A DNA stretch of 64,000 nucleotides from Cinclus cinclus (taxonomy: Eukaryota; Chordata; Aves; Passeriformes; Cinclidae), in NCBI RefSeq assembly GCF_963662255.1, contig NC_085049.1, positions 51,406,837-51,470,836 on the forward strand, in the 5' to 3' direction. A program made the translations under genes and the position numbers. Shown piece by piece: positions 9,701 through 21,610 of this stretch. Every line of letters begins with the position of its first letter. Position 1 is the stretch's first letter. The notes under the pieces were generated by a model that worked only from the letters and a program-made list of their open reading frames with translations, did no database searches and had not been told where the DNA came from.

Positions 9701-12700
9701 TGCCCAAAATCTCATATTTTCCTAAAACCCTTTGCACAGTATATAATTTTGTCTACCCTTATGACTTTTTCCTTGTATACTATAGGTTTGGTTCCAGAAT
9801 CGAAGAGCAAAATGGAGAAAAAGAGAACGCTATGGTCAGATCCAGCAAGCTAAGAGCCACTTTGCTGCCACCTATGATATATCTGTTCTTCCAAGGACTG
9901 ACAGCTACCCTCAGGTACGGTAAAGACCAAGCAGTACTTTGGTTCTGCATTTGGCAGCAGTCTTGACAACTCTGGTTTTGTATACTTTGCTAAGATGAGG
10001 TATAAACTATCTGATCTCTAGACAGCTTCCTTTTGATGTGTTAAATATGCACCATTTCTTTACAGACCTCAACAGACCATTAAATAGAACAAGTCTCCTA
10101 CTAGCATGAAGCTGTAATATAGCCATGTAGAATCAGAACTGAATGTATATTGCTGGGGCAGAGAGGCAGAGGGAGTGAACAGCACTCTCAAACAGTTGTA
10201 GCTGGTTTAATTTGGCTTTCTTTTTCAGTTCCCTGTTAGTAAATAATAAGGTATACTGCATAATAAGGTTGTAATCTTCTATCTCTGTTCTCCAGCTCTT
10301 TGGTGTACTGCTTTGCCTCTCTCTTTGCTTTTGTTTGTCTCCTTGCTTGTGTTAGCACATTGAATATTTTTATTCTGGAGCCATTTTTCCCATGTCTCTG
10401 GCTTCACACTGCTTTTACCACATAATTAATTTAAAAAAGCACCATGCAAAGCAAAAAATCTTGCAAGGCTCCCTTTCAATACTGGTGTTCTGGTTAGGTA
10501 CTGGGGTCTCTGCCAACCTTAAGAATATACTCATATTCTATGTGAGCTCACTTTGGCCGTGCTCTAGATTGGCTCAATGAAGAGTTCCTCAGGGTCAGGG
10601 AAGAGTGGCTGGAAACTGACCCAGCAGAGAAGGGCCTGTGGGTGCTGGTTGACTGCCCCTGAGCGTGAGCCTGCATGTGTCCAGGTGGCCAAGAAGCCCA
10701 ATGGCATCCTGGGCTGTGGTGCAGGACCAGGGCTGGGATTGTCCCCCTGTGCGTGACAATGGTGAGGCCACACTTCAAGTCCTGTGTCCAGTTCTGGGCC
10801 CTTCACTACAAGAAGGACATTGAGGAGTTGGAGCACAAGTACTACGATGAGCAGCTGAGGGAGTTGTGCTTTTTTGCCTGGAGAAAAGGAGGTGCAGGGG
10901 AAACCTTATCACTCTCTACAGCTGCATGAAATGAGATTGTAACAAGATGGGCCTTGGTCTCTTCTCTCAGGGAACAAGTGATAGGTCAGGAGGACATAAC
11001 CTCAAGCTGAGCTGGGGGAGGTTCAGGTCAGACATCAGGAAGAATTTTTTCACTGAAATGGTGGTTAAGCATTGGAGTGGTGGAGTCACCATCCCTGGAA
11101 GTGTTCAGGAATTGACTGGAAACAGCAATTAGTGCTATGCTTTAGTTGGCATGGCAATGTTTGGTCAAATGTTTGACCTGACGATCTCAGAGGTATTTTC
11201 CAACCTTAGTGATTCTATGATTCTATGATTCTATGATTCTATGATTCTATGAATGTGGTTAGCTATGAATCAGGGGTCTTTGGCTCATGTGTCATCTACT
11301 CAGTTTAACATGCTTTACCTCTGAAAAGGTGGCATATTACTAGGTTTGGTGCCTGGGCCAGAGCTGGAACACAAAGCAGAACATGGACACAACAATTTCA
11401 GCTGTGGTTGCACTTGTAAGTCTTTCTGGTTTTACTTCGAAATGTAGCAGGGCAATAACCCAGATTGCATTAGTAACCCCTGCATGACTCTGTGTTTAGG
11501 TAGGTAGACACAATCTTGGGTAGCCCCAGGTAGTTTCACAAAGACACAGATATGCATTCACTCAGAAATCTTATTCAAGGTGGTCAACTCATCTTTGAAG
11601 GTCTTTCTGACTTACCAGTGCTGAAACTGGGATTTCTAGGCTAAACTTGTGTCTGCAAGCTTATCTTGTATTTTTAAGTAGGATTCTATCTACACATTTT
11701 CCTAAATGACAGAAGTTCCATTAGTATAAGATAATGAAGTAATATAAGCCTTTGGTAAGCACTTAAAATTATTGTCCTAAAAATAATGTTTTTGAAAAAT
11801 ACCACATTTTCATACTATATGATATTATGATCTATGAAATTCTAACCCAATAAAATATCTATTCTGTACTTTCAGATTGTTAAAAACACTAATTCACTGC
11901 ATTTCTGTTTATATTTTTGTCAAAAAATATCTGCTAGATGTATGACACAACCAAGCTTCAGTCTGACAAATATTTCCATCACCAATTAATAGATTCTCAA
12001 AAATAGAAGATTGAAATGCAAATGCTGGTCCCATAATCTTAGATCAAGCATCTCTAAAATGTTAACTCATTCACAAGCACGAATGTGATGTGCTCACCTA
12101 CAACCACAGACTAACAGACTGCAGGCAAACGGAGCAGCACAGACATGAAATAGAGTCTGGTCACCTGCATGAGCCTGGTCACAGCTGCGTTGTGCTGTTC
12201 TGTACTTCAGGAACAGGAGCAAGGAGCTAAATGAAGGTGTGAGGGCTCTTTGCATTGGCTGTGTCAGCTGAGTTCTTGCATGCATAGCTTGGCTACACGA
12301 TAAAAACATGGTAGCCCACTCCTCAGAGAAAAAGTTGGCTACTTTTCTGTATATGAGTAGGTATACAGGCAATTATCACAGAACATTTAATAAAAAAATC
12401 ATGTTCTTGCTAACTTGGTGGTAATTCCCACTTTTCACATTCTGAAATCCTCTCCTTCAGTAAAATTACATCTCCATCATATATATAACATTTCCAGTGA
12501 GAATGCCTGAGACAATGAAAATCTGTTTCAAGAACACAATGAATACTAACACCACTGCATTCAAATCTTTTGAACTAAATGTCCATTTTTAAGGGCTTCA
12601 CTTAGGGAAAATAAATATACAGTGTCCGACTTGTTATAAATTCATCAGTTTGTCCTGCAACTCAGGCAGAAAAGATATTTTAAAGTGTTTCATTTTAATG

Positions 12701-15700
12701 TTATAAATTGATTTTCCCAACAACTTCTTTATTTCATTGTAGTTAATGTGAGAAAACAATGTCCTTTTTTCCCTTACTTTTATTTCCCTACCACCACCAT
12801 AGAGCACTTCTCTTGTGACAGTGAAATAAGCAAGTATTAGACAAGCTTTGACATACTTTTAAATAAATAGTTTTTCTTGTGGATTGTGGAACACAGATCA
12901 CTGGAGCTTATTTAAGAATCAACATGGAGAAAAACAGACTCCTGTTGCAGGGAAAAAATGGTTGAATGTTGAAAAATTATGAAATCAAGCTGAGAAATTT
13001 ACAGCTTTATGGCAGAAAGAGCAGGCTCAAGTATGAATTTCTGGTGTGCATTATAAGGATTTGCAGCCAGCGGATTTTCTGTTTTGGGTCCAGCCATGGG
13101 TATGTTGAGAAAACACATCTCTGTTGCATTCCAGCTGAAGCATCAGTCTCTTGCAGTCAACAGAGGGTGTCATGGAGACTTCTGCTTAGTCTCTTCAGCA
13201 ATTATCTTCATCAAATACAAGTTAAGAATGTAGTGCTGTGATGCATTGTGTGAATTCATAAACCTGAATGGATTTTCCTGTGGGAAAATGAATATTTTGA
13301 CTCATTTCAGACAGAAGGTTGGCTCTGAATCAGAGAAAAGTTGAGGTTGAAAGTGACGTCTGAAGGTGGTCTGGCCCAACAGCTGTCTCTGTAATATAGT
13401 CTAATTTTGCTATTAAATTCCTTGTCTTTATCTTCACAATAATAAAAATTTAGATTTTTTTTTGTAGAACATAATTTTTTGCTTTGCTCTTTCAGTCTAA
13501 ACTTAATTATTTTTACAGTATATTGACTTTAGATTTTTGGTTTTGTTTTTAAAATATTGTTTGTCTATCTGCCAAGAAATTGAGTATCTCCTAAACTGGC
13601 CAAGTTCTGCATGCATATATCTTCCATCAATTATACTGTCAAAACCTGGGTTACAGAGGAGGGCAGTTTGTACAACATTCTAGAACAATTATCTGTTATT
13701 CAGATGGCTTTTTCAAGGCTTTAACATTATGCCGAAAATCGGATTTTTCTATGAAAATTTTATGCACGGTGATTTTCATTCATTTGGCAAAAGTTTTCAG
13801 TTTCATTAGTTTCAGTGTTTGAACTTCAAGGTTCTCTTGCAGATGCAACACGTTGTGGTCTAAGTCATCTTATGTGTACTCAGGAAAACACATATCCTAG
13901 GCAGTTTTAGCTTAACTAGCAATATGCTACTGATGATATCAAAGTATAGGTGGAACATCTTAACATCAGAAGGGAAATGAATGCAGACTCCTTTCATGGG
14001 GAAGCTAACTTCATTCCACCAGAGTGAATGTTAGTAAACAAGCCATACTTAATTCGGTCACTTAAATGCAGCACAGAGTGTTACTAAATATGTCTCTGAA
14101 TATCTGAGACACTGTTGAAGTGCTGATGAAGAGAATTTAAAAGAAGGATCCATCCTTCATTTTAGGCAGCCGTGGTCAGATAAGTATTTGACATTTGTAT
14201 TTAGGGGGCTTAACCAAAGGGACTTTTATGCCAGACATGCATTCCTTTTACAGCTGTCAAAAATCTGAACAATTAAATTTTTTATTCCTAAAACATAAGG
14301 TGAATAATAGGTAAGATCATCTCTATATTTTTATTCTGACACTTGGTTCATCTGCAGTCATCTGTAGTTATCTTACACAGATGTATAAGTGATATGTTGA
14401 AAAAGGAACATTAAATCCTCTTTAGCTTTGTTCTTTTACCTTATTTGTCTTTGACTCCTTCTGCCGCCCTGTGTTAGTGGGAAGGCTCCTGTTACCAAGG
14501 GTACTTGATCTCATCAGATTCAATGATTACCTATGAGAACTAACAAGAAAACCTGAGACAAAATTTCATTTTACCCCCTCCTTATTTAAGCACACAAGAG
14601 CCTATACTATTATCACACAGACTTCCAGCTTTCCCTGTATGAATCAAATTGATAAAGATGTTATCTTTATAAAAAAGTGGATCAGTATGTAAATAAACAT
14701 TGTATCATTGAAAAGCAGATAAAAAAGGTCAACATTTTTCCTCCCACCTAGGCTCTTTTCTTTCTTTGTGTCTATCCTCCTTCTTATTTGTTCTTTGAAT
14801 CATGTTCATTTTAATTTTTCTTCTAAGTTCCTTTAAAAAGATTAATTTTTGTCACACCACTCTATTTTCCCTCTTAATATCACATGTAAAATGTTTGGGT
14901 GGTTTAAAAATTTTCTTGAAAATGCAGGCAAGACTCGGATAGGATAGAATTTATTTTTTTAGTTGAGAAAACCCAACCTAGCACAGATGGGAATCCTAAG
15001 ACAACAAAACCCTTTCAAAAGTATGGGAACAGGAATGCTATAGAAAGTGTAGAAAGAAAAGATAATGTTGAAATCTCAGAAATAGAAGGAAGAGGCTGAA
15101 GTTTGCATTCCATCCACCAGAAAGATAAATCAAATTAATATGTTGAACAGCATGGCATCGCATGATGTGTTGGCAGTCAAAGAGTGTAGAAGTGGTATCA
15201 GCAAACATGTGTTAAGTACTAAGTCCTTGGATCATCATTATAGTTTGCTGTAGCCTCAGTACATATGGCTAATCCTCATTAGCAATAATCAAAGTTACAT
15301 GCTCCAATTAAATGTTCATATGGAATGTATTAGACACCACATGTTATATGACTTAAAATTTCTTTTAACTGTAGTAGACATATAACTGACAGTTAATCAC
15401 AATAGTTCATTAAGGCTATGGGTACACTGATTAAGCATGAGTAGATGTGGCAGACATATCTGAGCTAGATTCAAAGAAGTTTTATCACACACTCATGCTG
15501 TTTAGCTGGGGCAGCATGGAGCTCAGGCTGAGCCACCACCTGCATATGGTGTATGTCTTGCTGCATGTGTGCTCACTTGCCTTGCTGTGGCTGATCTTCC
15601 AACAAGAGTGAAGTGACACTTCTAATCTTTCTGGGTGGTGTCTATTCCACACAAAGAAGTTTATGCACTGCACTTTTATTTTTTCTTGGTAATAAAGTAA

Positions 15701-18700
15701 TAAACCACCACTGTATGTGGTCCTTCTTGTAGTCTCAGCATTCAGTTTGTTGCTCTGTGGGGTCTTTTTGTGAAACATGTATTTCTTTAAGTGTGAGTGA
15801 CTTTACTGGGGCTTAATTATATGGAAAATTCTTTTCTTTTTCTAAGATTCACACAATTTTAATAGTATTTTTTCAAAATACAAAATATAGTCTTTAACTG
15901 TATCATAGAGTTGAAATATCATTAATCCATATGGTAACTGTCCTCGAGATTGCAGTAGGGAGAATTTACAGTTTATAAAACATCCCATACAAGAATGAGG
16001 GCTTGATGACTTTCCAAATCCTACATTATTTTGAAGCTTAGCAAACCTGTTTAAGTGTGGAATCTAATGGTCAGATTTTTATTTTGTTCACCATGTGTAA
16101 GTCAAATGTGGACTGAAGGCATCTATCACATACTTTATATCTGTATCATTAAACCTCTCACTAACATGTGCTAATTAGCTTTTTATTTATATCTGAAAAT
16201 TGTGTGCTGCATCTCTCTCATACATGAGCCCAATACAGTGCAGGTGATCTTCACATCACTTTGCACCTGTTCAACAGCTCCTGCAAAATGATCACAAATT
16301 AAACACTGAGAAGTGTTCTGTCTAGATATAAGTGTAAAAATACAATGAGAGTGGTGAAGCTCTGGGACAAGTTGCCCATATAAATTAATGAACCTCTGCA
16401 GCTGGAGCGACTCAAAACATGGCTGGATGGGGCTTGAGTAACCTTATCTAAATCTGAGAGCTGCTGCAAGCAAGGGTTTAGAGAAATAATCTCAGAGGGT
16501 TTTATCAATTTAACTTATTCTGAGAACCTGCAAACTTGGGAAGTACAGTCAAATTTCTACCAGTATTTTGGACGTTCTAAAGAGGCACCCAGAAAAAAAA
16601 TGTGGAAAGTTACAGACCAAATTAATTGTGCTGATGGACTAGGAATGACTAACAGATACAAGTTGTGAACTAGTAGTTTTGAGCAGTTTAACAGCTATTT
16701 AATCCCCCAAAAGTAGCTCCTTGTGCTAACACGGATTTGATATTTTCTGGCAGTGCAAGGAGAGGAGGGACAAAAATTTAGCAAATCAGTCTGACATTCA
16801 CATGTTTTCTATAATTACATAAATTCTTAACTCTTGACTTGGTGCTACTCTTTTTTTCACAGAGTAAATGTGTAGTTTCTAATTACTTACTACAGTAATT
16901 ATAATAACATTCAGCACATTTATTACATTTATTATGTAACATAAAAATAGCATCTCTTGATATCTAGAGATCTTAAAAGAGATTAGAATTTTGTTTCCCA
17001 TGTGAAGCACTAAAACACATGCACTCAAATAGATGCTGTGTGTGCTCACAGGGTTGTCTGCTTGAGACAGTCTCTAACCTGGATAGGCAGGTGACTGAAA
17101 CAACCTGAGTCAAGAGTTTGGTGATGGGAGAACAAAGCTAGGGAAGTGATAGTAAAACACCCAGAATAATTTGATATTTAAATAGATGCGATTTCCCCAG
17201 GTGCTGCAGAAAGAAGCTGAAGGTCAGGGAGCTTGAAAGTTTAACAGAAACAAAGCAATGACACCAAGTGGGATGACCAATAACCTGAGCTCATTTGCCT
17301 CTGCAGTGTCTAACAGAAGGTCATGTGCCTAGGAAATTATATCATAACCATGTTAACAACCATAACTCTCCATTTATGTTCTTGTCATAGCTATGAAATC
17401 CTATTTCTTTTTCTACCAGGAAGGGGGTGTGTGCATCTGTATATGTGTATAAAACATACAGTAGGTAAATATATTGAAGGGCTCTGGTAATTTCATGGTA
17501 ACCACAAGAGCAAAGCTCATGTTGTTTGTGATGTTAACAGAAACCAGAGATGTGCTGTATGTATGGCCTCATTCACAGTCTCTGAATTGCCTTTTATATA
17601 GTTCATGGATCACACAAGATTTTAAGAGGAAAAATATTTTCTTTAAATTCATGTACATAATGTCGCTTTTCCTTCTAACATACCAGAAGAAGGTCTGATC
17701 ATTTTGACTTATTGTGAAACATTGCTGTATTTATTTTTAATACAGGAATACCTTCTGCACCTAAATTTCACTACAAGATATTTATGTTGTAAATCCTTGT
17801 AAAGAAATGAAAATTTAATACCAAATGTGAAGTGACTCAACCAACTAAAATGAATAGAAAATTGATATGATTGAAACATTGCTTTGGAAAGCATAACTGC
17901 CTCATGAGAGAAGATGTAAAACTTTCCTAGAATCTTGTAGCATTCCTGAAGTCAAGTTTAATAATTTGGATTCCTTTCTCTAAGGAAGAAGCTTAGGACA
18001 CTCCTTTAAAAGTTTTAGAAATTAATAGCTTGTTCACATATTTCCTTAAAAAGACACTGGCATATTTTAGTATTTGAAGCTAAATTCTGTTCTCATTTAC
18101 ACCTGTGCAATCTTACTGAACCTAAATTGAAAGAGATTTGTCTAGGATAAAAATATCAGGATAATTTGTGGTGCTAGCCTTAGTTTAGTGCAAACCAAAC
18201 TACTTCAAATATGGAAGAGTGATTTTGTGATTCCTCCAGACCACATAGGTTATTTGGCACTTTCTAGCTGAGCCTCTGAACCTTTTGAAGACTTCCCATC
18301 AAGACTGTATTAAAGGCAAACTTGTTCCTGTTTGTATTTAATTTTTTTTTAGTTACTCCCATAATTACTTCGGTGCTGCCTGGGTGACTGCAGCATTTGG
18401 TATAGCATTTCTTAGAAATTTCAGTAAGTCTGATAAATAAGACTTTGCTGCATGGAAGTTAGCTTTGGAGATTATGAGCTCTTTCAGAAATAGTTCGTGT
18501 ATTAGACACTGTGTAGATTAACTAGTTTCTCCCTGGGGCAATTTGTCTGATTATAAGTCCAAACTGGCTTGAGGTAGGTTGATTAAAGAGTAATAAGGCA
18601 GCTAGGAACCATATCAAACTAGAGTCTCCCATGGGCTGATATTTGAGTCTTCTGAAAAGTGATTGTGGAAGGAGGCAACTGGAAAGTTCTGAAACTTTTT

Positions 18701-21261
18701 TAGATTTCCTCATATAGACTTCAGGAGGCCCACAAGAAGGAGGAAAGATCTTCCATATCCTTCCTCAGACTCTTTACTCCCTCCATCACCTCCCAGCAGA
18801 CCCCCTAAAATCTGCAGGAGCAGAAACCTGAGGTGTGCCCAGCTATGTGGGTGTATGTGTGTGTGTGGAAAGGCACATCCATGACTGTCCCGTGCACTGG
18901 CCAGGAAATCTCAAATTGGTGCACCCAAGCCACTACAGTGTGGAACTATAACTGCACACATGCATATCTCTGTAAACAAGCTGAGCAGATCCAGAGTTTG
19001 GGGAGATGTGTTTCTATCATAATTTTTCCCCAGGCTTTCACAGGAAACTGAAATGGAGCATTACTGGATTATTTTTCTCCTGCTGGAATTCCCAAGGGGC
19101 CCAGATTAGTTTGTCAGCTCCCAATGACCTTGCTAATACAGTTGTTTAAAATATTAACTTTTAAAATCAGACTATTTCATCCTTCCTAACTGCACTAGAT
19201 CTCAGCTAGATGAGTTCAGTGAACCATAATTTATCGCTTTAGCTTGCTGATGGTTTGGTATGTACTGTTGCAAAGTGATAGGACAATGGGAGAAAACACA
19301 ACTCATCAGCCTTAGAAACATGTTTTCATTGTGTGTGTGCATATGTGTGTGTCTGTCATAATTCATTACTTCCCGTGACCTCTGCTTTGACAGGAAAATA
19401 TCACTCAGCTAGAGAGATAACCTTTCTATCTTAAAGTCAAAATTCCTTTGTCTATGGATTTGGAATGTGAATGTAAAATTAAGTTTGAAGTGGGAATTCA
19501 CTTTTCAGTGCTAACTGAAGAATAATTGAGTTGCTCCAACATATCACAGAGAACAAAGACACGTGGGCTCAATTGCAGTGCATCAGGGCAAGTATACACT
19601 GAACAGACAACAGATGTTTAGAATGAAGACAAATTTAGCAAAGGAAAACAAATAGAAAAGGATATAGTTTCTGGCTGACAAGATCTGTACTGTGAATGGG
19701 GGCTAAAAATGTCTTGCCTGATGTTATTTGTACATTAAAAAAATATCAACATTCGGAAAAGACACATAGGTAAAAGTGGAGAAGACATATAAAGCTGTAT
19801 ATTGTATAATGGTGTGTGCAAATGAGGAATGACTGAGGAAGTTTGAGTATGTCAGAAATTATATCATATGCATATAGTACTGATAGAAGGAGAGTAGAGA
19901 ATTTGGAAAAACAGAAGGGCAGTTGCTGAGTGTGAAGTTTGATCAAATCAAAGTGAGTAGAGCAGGAATGAGAGACTATGCAGTCTGAGATAACAGGAGC
20001 TCACTTGTGTTAGGTCTCAAAAATCTTCCTGTCTGTTCATCTAGTAACAAACGATGAAAAATACCTATCCATAAATAGCATCTATACATAGATGGTAGAA
20101 GGCCTGAGACTCAGAATGAAGCTTTAAGTGACTGCCAAGTATAGAAAGGATTGTACATCAAAGCTTGAATACATGGTTACCAACTTTGCTGGTAACCACA
20201 AAGTTTGTGCCCTAGTCTGTCATGCAGTGTTTTCCAGGGATGGACAATGCAGCTTGTTAAGACTGAATGCTGAAACAGAAATGCCCTCAAACTATAGTTG
20301 CACATAAAAAAATCTTGAAAAGAAATTTTATGTCAAATATATCTTTGAAACAAATTTAAGAAAAGCTCTTGAATGTATTATTAGTAATTTCTATGTCTTA
20401 GGGTTTAATCTGTTTTAAAGTAATTACGCAAGGCTTCTCATTATTAAACTTTTCAAATACTTGTTGGGCTGTGTCACTTGAGAAATCCAAATTAGTTTGT
20501 TTTGTTCACCCTTTTCCTACCATTACAGTGGGAGTTCTAATGAGGAGAAACATTTATGTTGAAAACAATCCAAGATCTTGTACACTCTTTTGACACCTTT
20601 TTTCTTATGTTGGTTGTGTGTTTCCATTAATTTTATTGACTGGCTGGGCTGATGGCATCCTGAGGTTCAAAACTAGACATCATATATAGAGCCACAGGAC
20701 AAACAGATGATGAAGTAAGGAACGTGACTCATCAGCCCTTGCTCTTAAGTGAACAATCTTGTATTTTGACTCATGTGATCTCTTCACACTATTTTCTAAT
20801 ATGGTTGCAGAGAACTTGTTACATACTTGTTGCTTGTTTCAGAGGAGAATTAATTATGTGTGAAGTAAAGCAAACAAAGCATTGCAGAAAACAAAAGATG
20901 AACTATCTAAGTTTAACTGTATTCATTTCATATGTTGCAGATTCAGAACAATCTGTGGGCAGGGAATGCGGCCAGTGGTTCTGTGGTTACCTCCTGCATG
21001 CTGCCACGAGATACATCCTCCTGTATGACACCTTACTCTCATTCACCCCGGACAGATTCTGGCTACACAGGCTTTTCAAACCACCAGAATCAATTCAGCC
21101 ACATGCCTCTCAATAATTTTTTCACTGACTCGTTGCTTTCTGGCGCAACCAATGGACATGCTTTTGAAACCAAGCCAGAGTTTGAAAGAAGGTCCTCCAG
21201 CATTGCAGTTCTACGGATGAAAGCCAAAGAGCATGCTGCCAATATTTCTTGGGCCATGTAA
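3519..21261 (+). CDS. ALX1: ALX1 homeobox transcription factor, four coding exons
   Basis: Joined coding exons 3519-3744, 5907-6211, 9786-9914 and 20941-21261 total 981 bases: 326 codons plus stop. I recall human ALX1 as also 326 residues. The product is a nuclear DNA-binding protein that binds TAAT-type palindromes as a dimer and controls frontonasal, eye-region and cartilage development; this role is known for the family, not visible here. The sequence shows an acidic and polar N-terminal region (1-131), then a paired-class homeodomain (132-191) with F8 at residue 139, W48 at 179, F49 at 180, Gln50 at 181 and Asn51 at 182. A Ser/Thr/Pro-rich linker follows, then a C-terminal OAR motif (about 305-322, core [14 protein letters not shown]). 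There is no paired domain, as expected for ALX proteins. All splice sites are GT-AG and the frame is unbroken, so the gene looks functional. Introns are 2162, 3574 and 11026 bases. Confidence 0.98.
3990..4335. promoter_or_regulatory. CpG-rich block in ALX1 intron 1
   Basis: This short GC- and CpG-dense block lies about 250 bases downstream of exon 1. It probably belongs to the CpG island system of the ALX1 promoter. The 143-codon open frame across it (3986-4417) is rich in Pro, Arg, Gly and Ser, as expected from GC-rich noncoding DNA, and has no recognisable domain. Confidence 0.5.
4821..4836. promoter_or_regulatory. candidate dimeric homeodomain site
   Basis: The sequence TTAATTAGCTAATTTA contains the perfect 12-base palindrome AATTAGCTAATT (4823-4834) and so two inverted TAAT-type cores. 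Paired-class homeodomains such as ALX1 are known to bind inverted TAAT cores, usually spaced by 2-3 bases. Function is inferred only from the motif and its position in intron 1. Confidence 0.25.
5907..6211 (+). CDS. ALX1: ALX1 coding exon 2 (residues 76-177; first 46 homeodomain residues)
   Basis: The acceptor AG is at 5905-5906. The exon's first two bases complete a Val codon with the G from exon 1, giving [14 protein letters not shown], as in other ALX1 proteins. A perfect branch-point consensus TACTAAC lies at 5874-5880, 27 bases before the exon. The exon carries a basic stretch (KKRRHR, residues 131-136) at the start of the homeodomain, then helices 1 and 2 and the start of helix 3, ending ARVQ. 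The donor is GTAGGA at 6212-6217 and the intron is phase 0. Residue 110 is Leu where I recall human having Met, in a region outside the homeodomain. Confidence 0.97.
6212..9785 (+). other. ALX1: ALX1 intron 2
   Basis: The intron is 3574 bases and splits the homeodomain codons at the conserved paired-class position. It is AT-rich with no gene recognised. It includes an imperfect hairpin-forming TATA/TGTG region (about 6708-6756) and a GTTTT-type microsatellite near the 3' end (about 9521-9555). Confidence 0.9.
9521..9555. repeat. GTTTT-type microsatellite in ALX1 intron 2
   Basis: A T-run passes into GTTTG and then repeated TTTTG units, about 230 bases before exon 3. It is likely length-variable. 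Confidence 0.9.
9786..9914 (+). CDS. ALX1: ALX1 coding exon 3 (residues 178-220; recognition helix)
   Basis: The acceptor AG is at 9784-9785, after a pyrimidine-rich tract ending CTATAG. The exon begins [15 protein letters not shown], the DNA-recognition helix of a Gln50 paired-class homeodomain, then continues with [16 protein letters not shown] to DSYPQ. The donor is GTACGG at 9915-9920 and the intron is phase 0. An intron between homeodomain residues 46 and 47 is the standard position in paired-class homeobox genes, which supports the identification independently of the protein match. The exon is exactly 43 codons. Confidence 0.97.
10563..11250 (+). mobile_element. CR1 LINE 3' end, 5'-truncated
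   Basis: The stretch matches the remembered 3' part of avian CR1: the end of the reverse-transcriptase region (including a phrase like GGCCACACTTCAAGTCCTGT followed by CAGTTCTGGGCCCTTCACTA), then the 3' UTR segment GGTTCAGGTCAGACATCAGG. It finishes in five tandem GATTCTAT units at 11211-11250. CR1 copies are usually 5'-truncated and end in such octamers. Frames are broken, so it cannot encode an active enzyme. It is inserted in the sense direction within ALX1 intron 3. Confidence 0.93.
11211..11250 (+). repeat. CR1 terminal octamer repeat, five GATTCTAT units
   Basis: Five perfect tandem copies of GATTCTAT are directly visible. CR1 elements normally end in two to four such octamers, so five is on the high side and may reflect slippage. 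Confidence 0.95.
13325..13395 (-). mobile_element. short degenerate CR1 3' fragment
   Basis: The sequence TTGAGGTTGAAAGTGACGTC followed by TGAAGGTGGTCTGGCCCAAC resembles the reverse complement of the CR1 3' UTR (consensus like GGTTGGAAGGGACCTCTGGA...). It is short and diverged and has no octamer tail, so the call rests on this one block. Confidence 0.6.
16320..16535 (+). mobile_element. old CR1 3' UTR remnant
   Basis: Blocks such as GAGAGTGGTGAAGCTCTGGG, CAAGTTGCCCAT, CATGGCTGGATGGGGCTTGA and AATCTCAGAGGGTTTTATCA align by eye with successive parts of the avian CR1 3' region in the + direction. It is heavily diverged and lacks the terminal octamers. It lies inside ALX1 intron 3. Confidence 0.75.
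20941..21261 (+). CDS. ALX1: ALX1 coding exon 4 (residues 221-326, OAR motif and stop)
   Basis: The acceptor is TGTTGCAG ending at 20940. The exon starts [13 protein letters not shown] and runs through a Ser/Thr/Pro-rich segment likely to modulate transactivation. It ends in the OAR (otp-aristaless-rax) motif near residues 305-322 and the terminal NISWAM before TAA at 21259-21261. In paired-class proteins the OAR motif is known to restrain DNA binding or activation. The reading frame is intact to the family's usual last residue, with no frameshift or early stop. Confidence 0.97.
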   Translation: MQNNLWAGNAASGSVVTSCMLPRDTSSCMTPYSHSPRTDSGYTGFSNHQNQFSHMPLNNFFTDSLLSGATNGHAFETKPEFERRSSSIAVLRMKAKEHAANISWAM

Positions 21262-21610
21262 TATAGTAATACCCTCTCTCATTTTTTTTCTTTTTCTTTT
21301 TATCTTTTTTTTTTTTTTAAAGCAAACTAAAACCATTTTTATTTCCCATATTTAAAGGGAACAAGAATTAGCTGCTGTGTGTGGAATGCTTGAAATCACA
21401 ATATACACGATGTCTGCTTAAAGAAATGCAATATAATATTTAATAATAAACTGAGAATAAACCAGATAGATTTCCCATGCATCAAGCTCAACAAGCCCTC
21501 TTTGTTTTGCTTTTTATATATGTTTTGTTGTACCAGTTGATGAAATATGATTATAGAACCTGCAAAAAAAAAAAAAAGAAAAATAAAACTACTAAGCAAA
21601 TGTGTCTACT
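21262..21610 (+). other. ALX1: ALX1 3' UTR (minimum extent)
   Basis: Downstream of the stop is a T-rich run (about 21279-21320) followed by AT-rich sequence. AATAAA hexamers occur at 21445-21450, 21456-21461 and 21582-21587, so cleavage could fall around 21470-21610. The true end may lie further downstream; no transcript data are available here. Confidence 0.6.
21445..21461 (+). promoter_or_regulatory. ALX1: paired poly(A) signals of ALX1
   Basis: Two AATAAA hexamers lie six bases apart (21445-21450 and 21456-21461), about 185-195 bases after the stop codon. A third, at 21582-21587, follows an A-rich tract and could serve a longer 3' UTR. Their use is inferred. Confidence 0.5.

Larger units (their letters stand above)
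9915..20940 (+). other. ALX1: ALX1 intron 3
   Basis: At 11026 bases this is the largest intron. It contains a fairly well-preserved CR1 3' end (about 10563-11250), an older CR1 remnant in the same direction (about 16320-16535) and a short reverse fragment (about 13325-13395). Small TG runs occur near 18850 and 19330. The rest is unassigned AT-rich DNA. No nested gene was recognised. Confidence 0.9.

Noticed and set aside
9529..9966. 145-codon frame spanning ALX1 exon 3
   Set aside because: It uses a different reading frame from the homeodomain codons and crosses both splice sites. Only 9786-9914 in the homeodomain frame is coding.
10548..10929. Open frames around the CR1 copy in intron 3
   Set aside because: They are fragments or antisense readings of a truncated CR1, with no intact reverse transcriptase.
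11211..11250. Tandem GATTCTAT array considered as a CRISPR-like or satellite array
   Set aside because: The units are contiguous 8-mers at the 3' end of a CR1 element, which is their known source.
20724..21116. 130-codon frame overlapping exon 4
   Set aside because: It is out of frame with the ALX1 C-terminus. The real exon begins at 20941.
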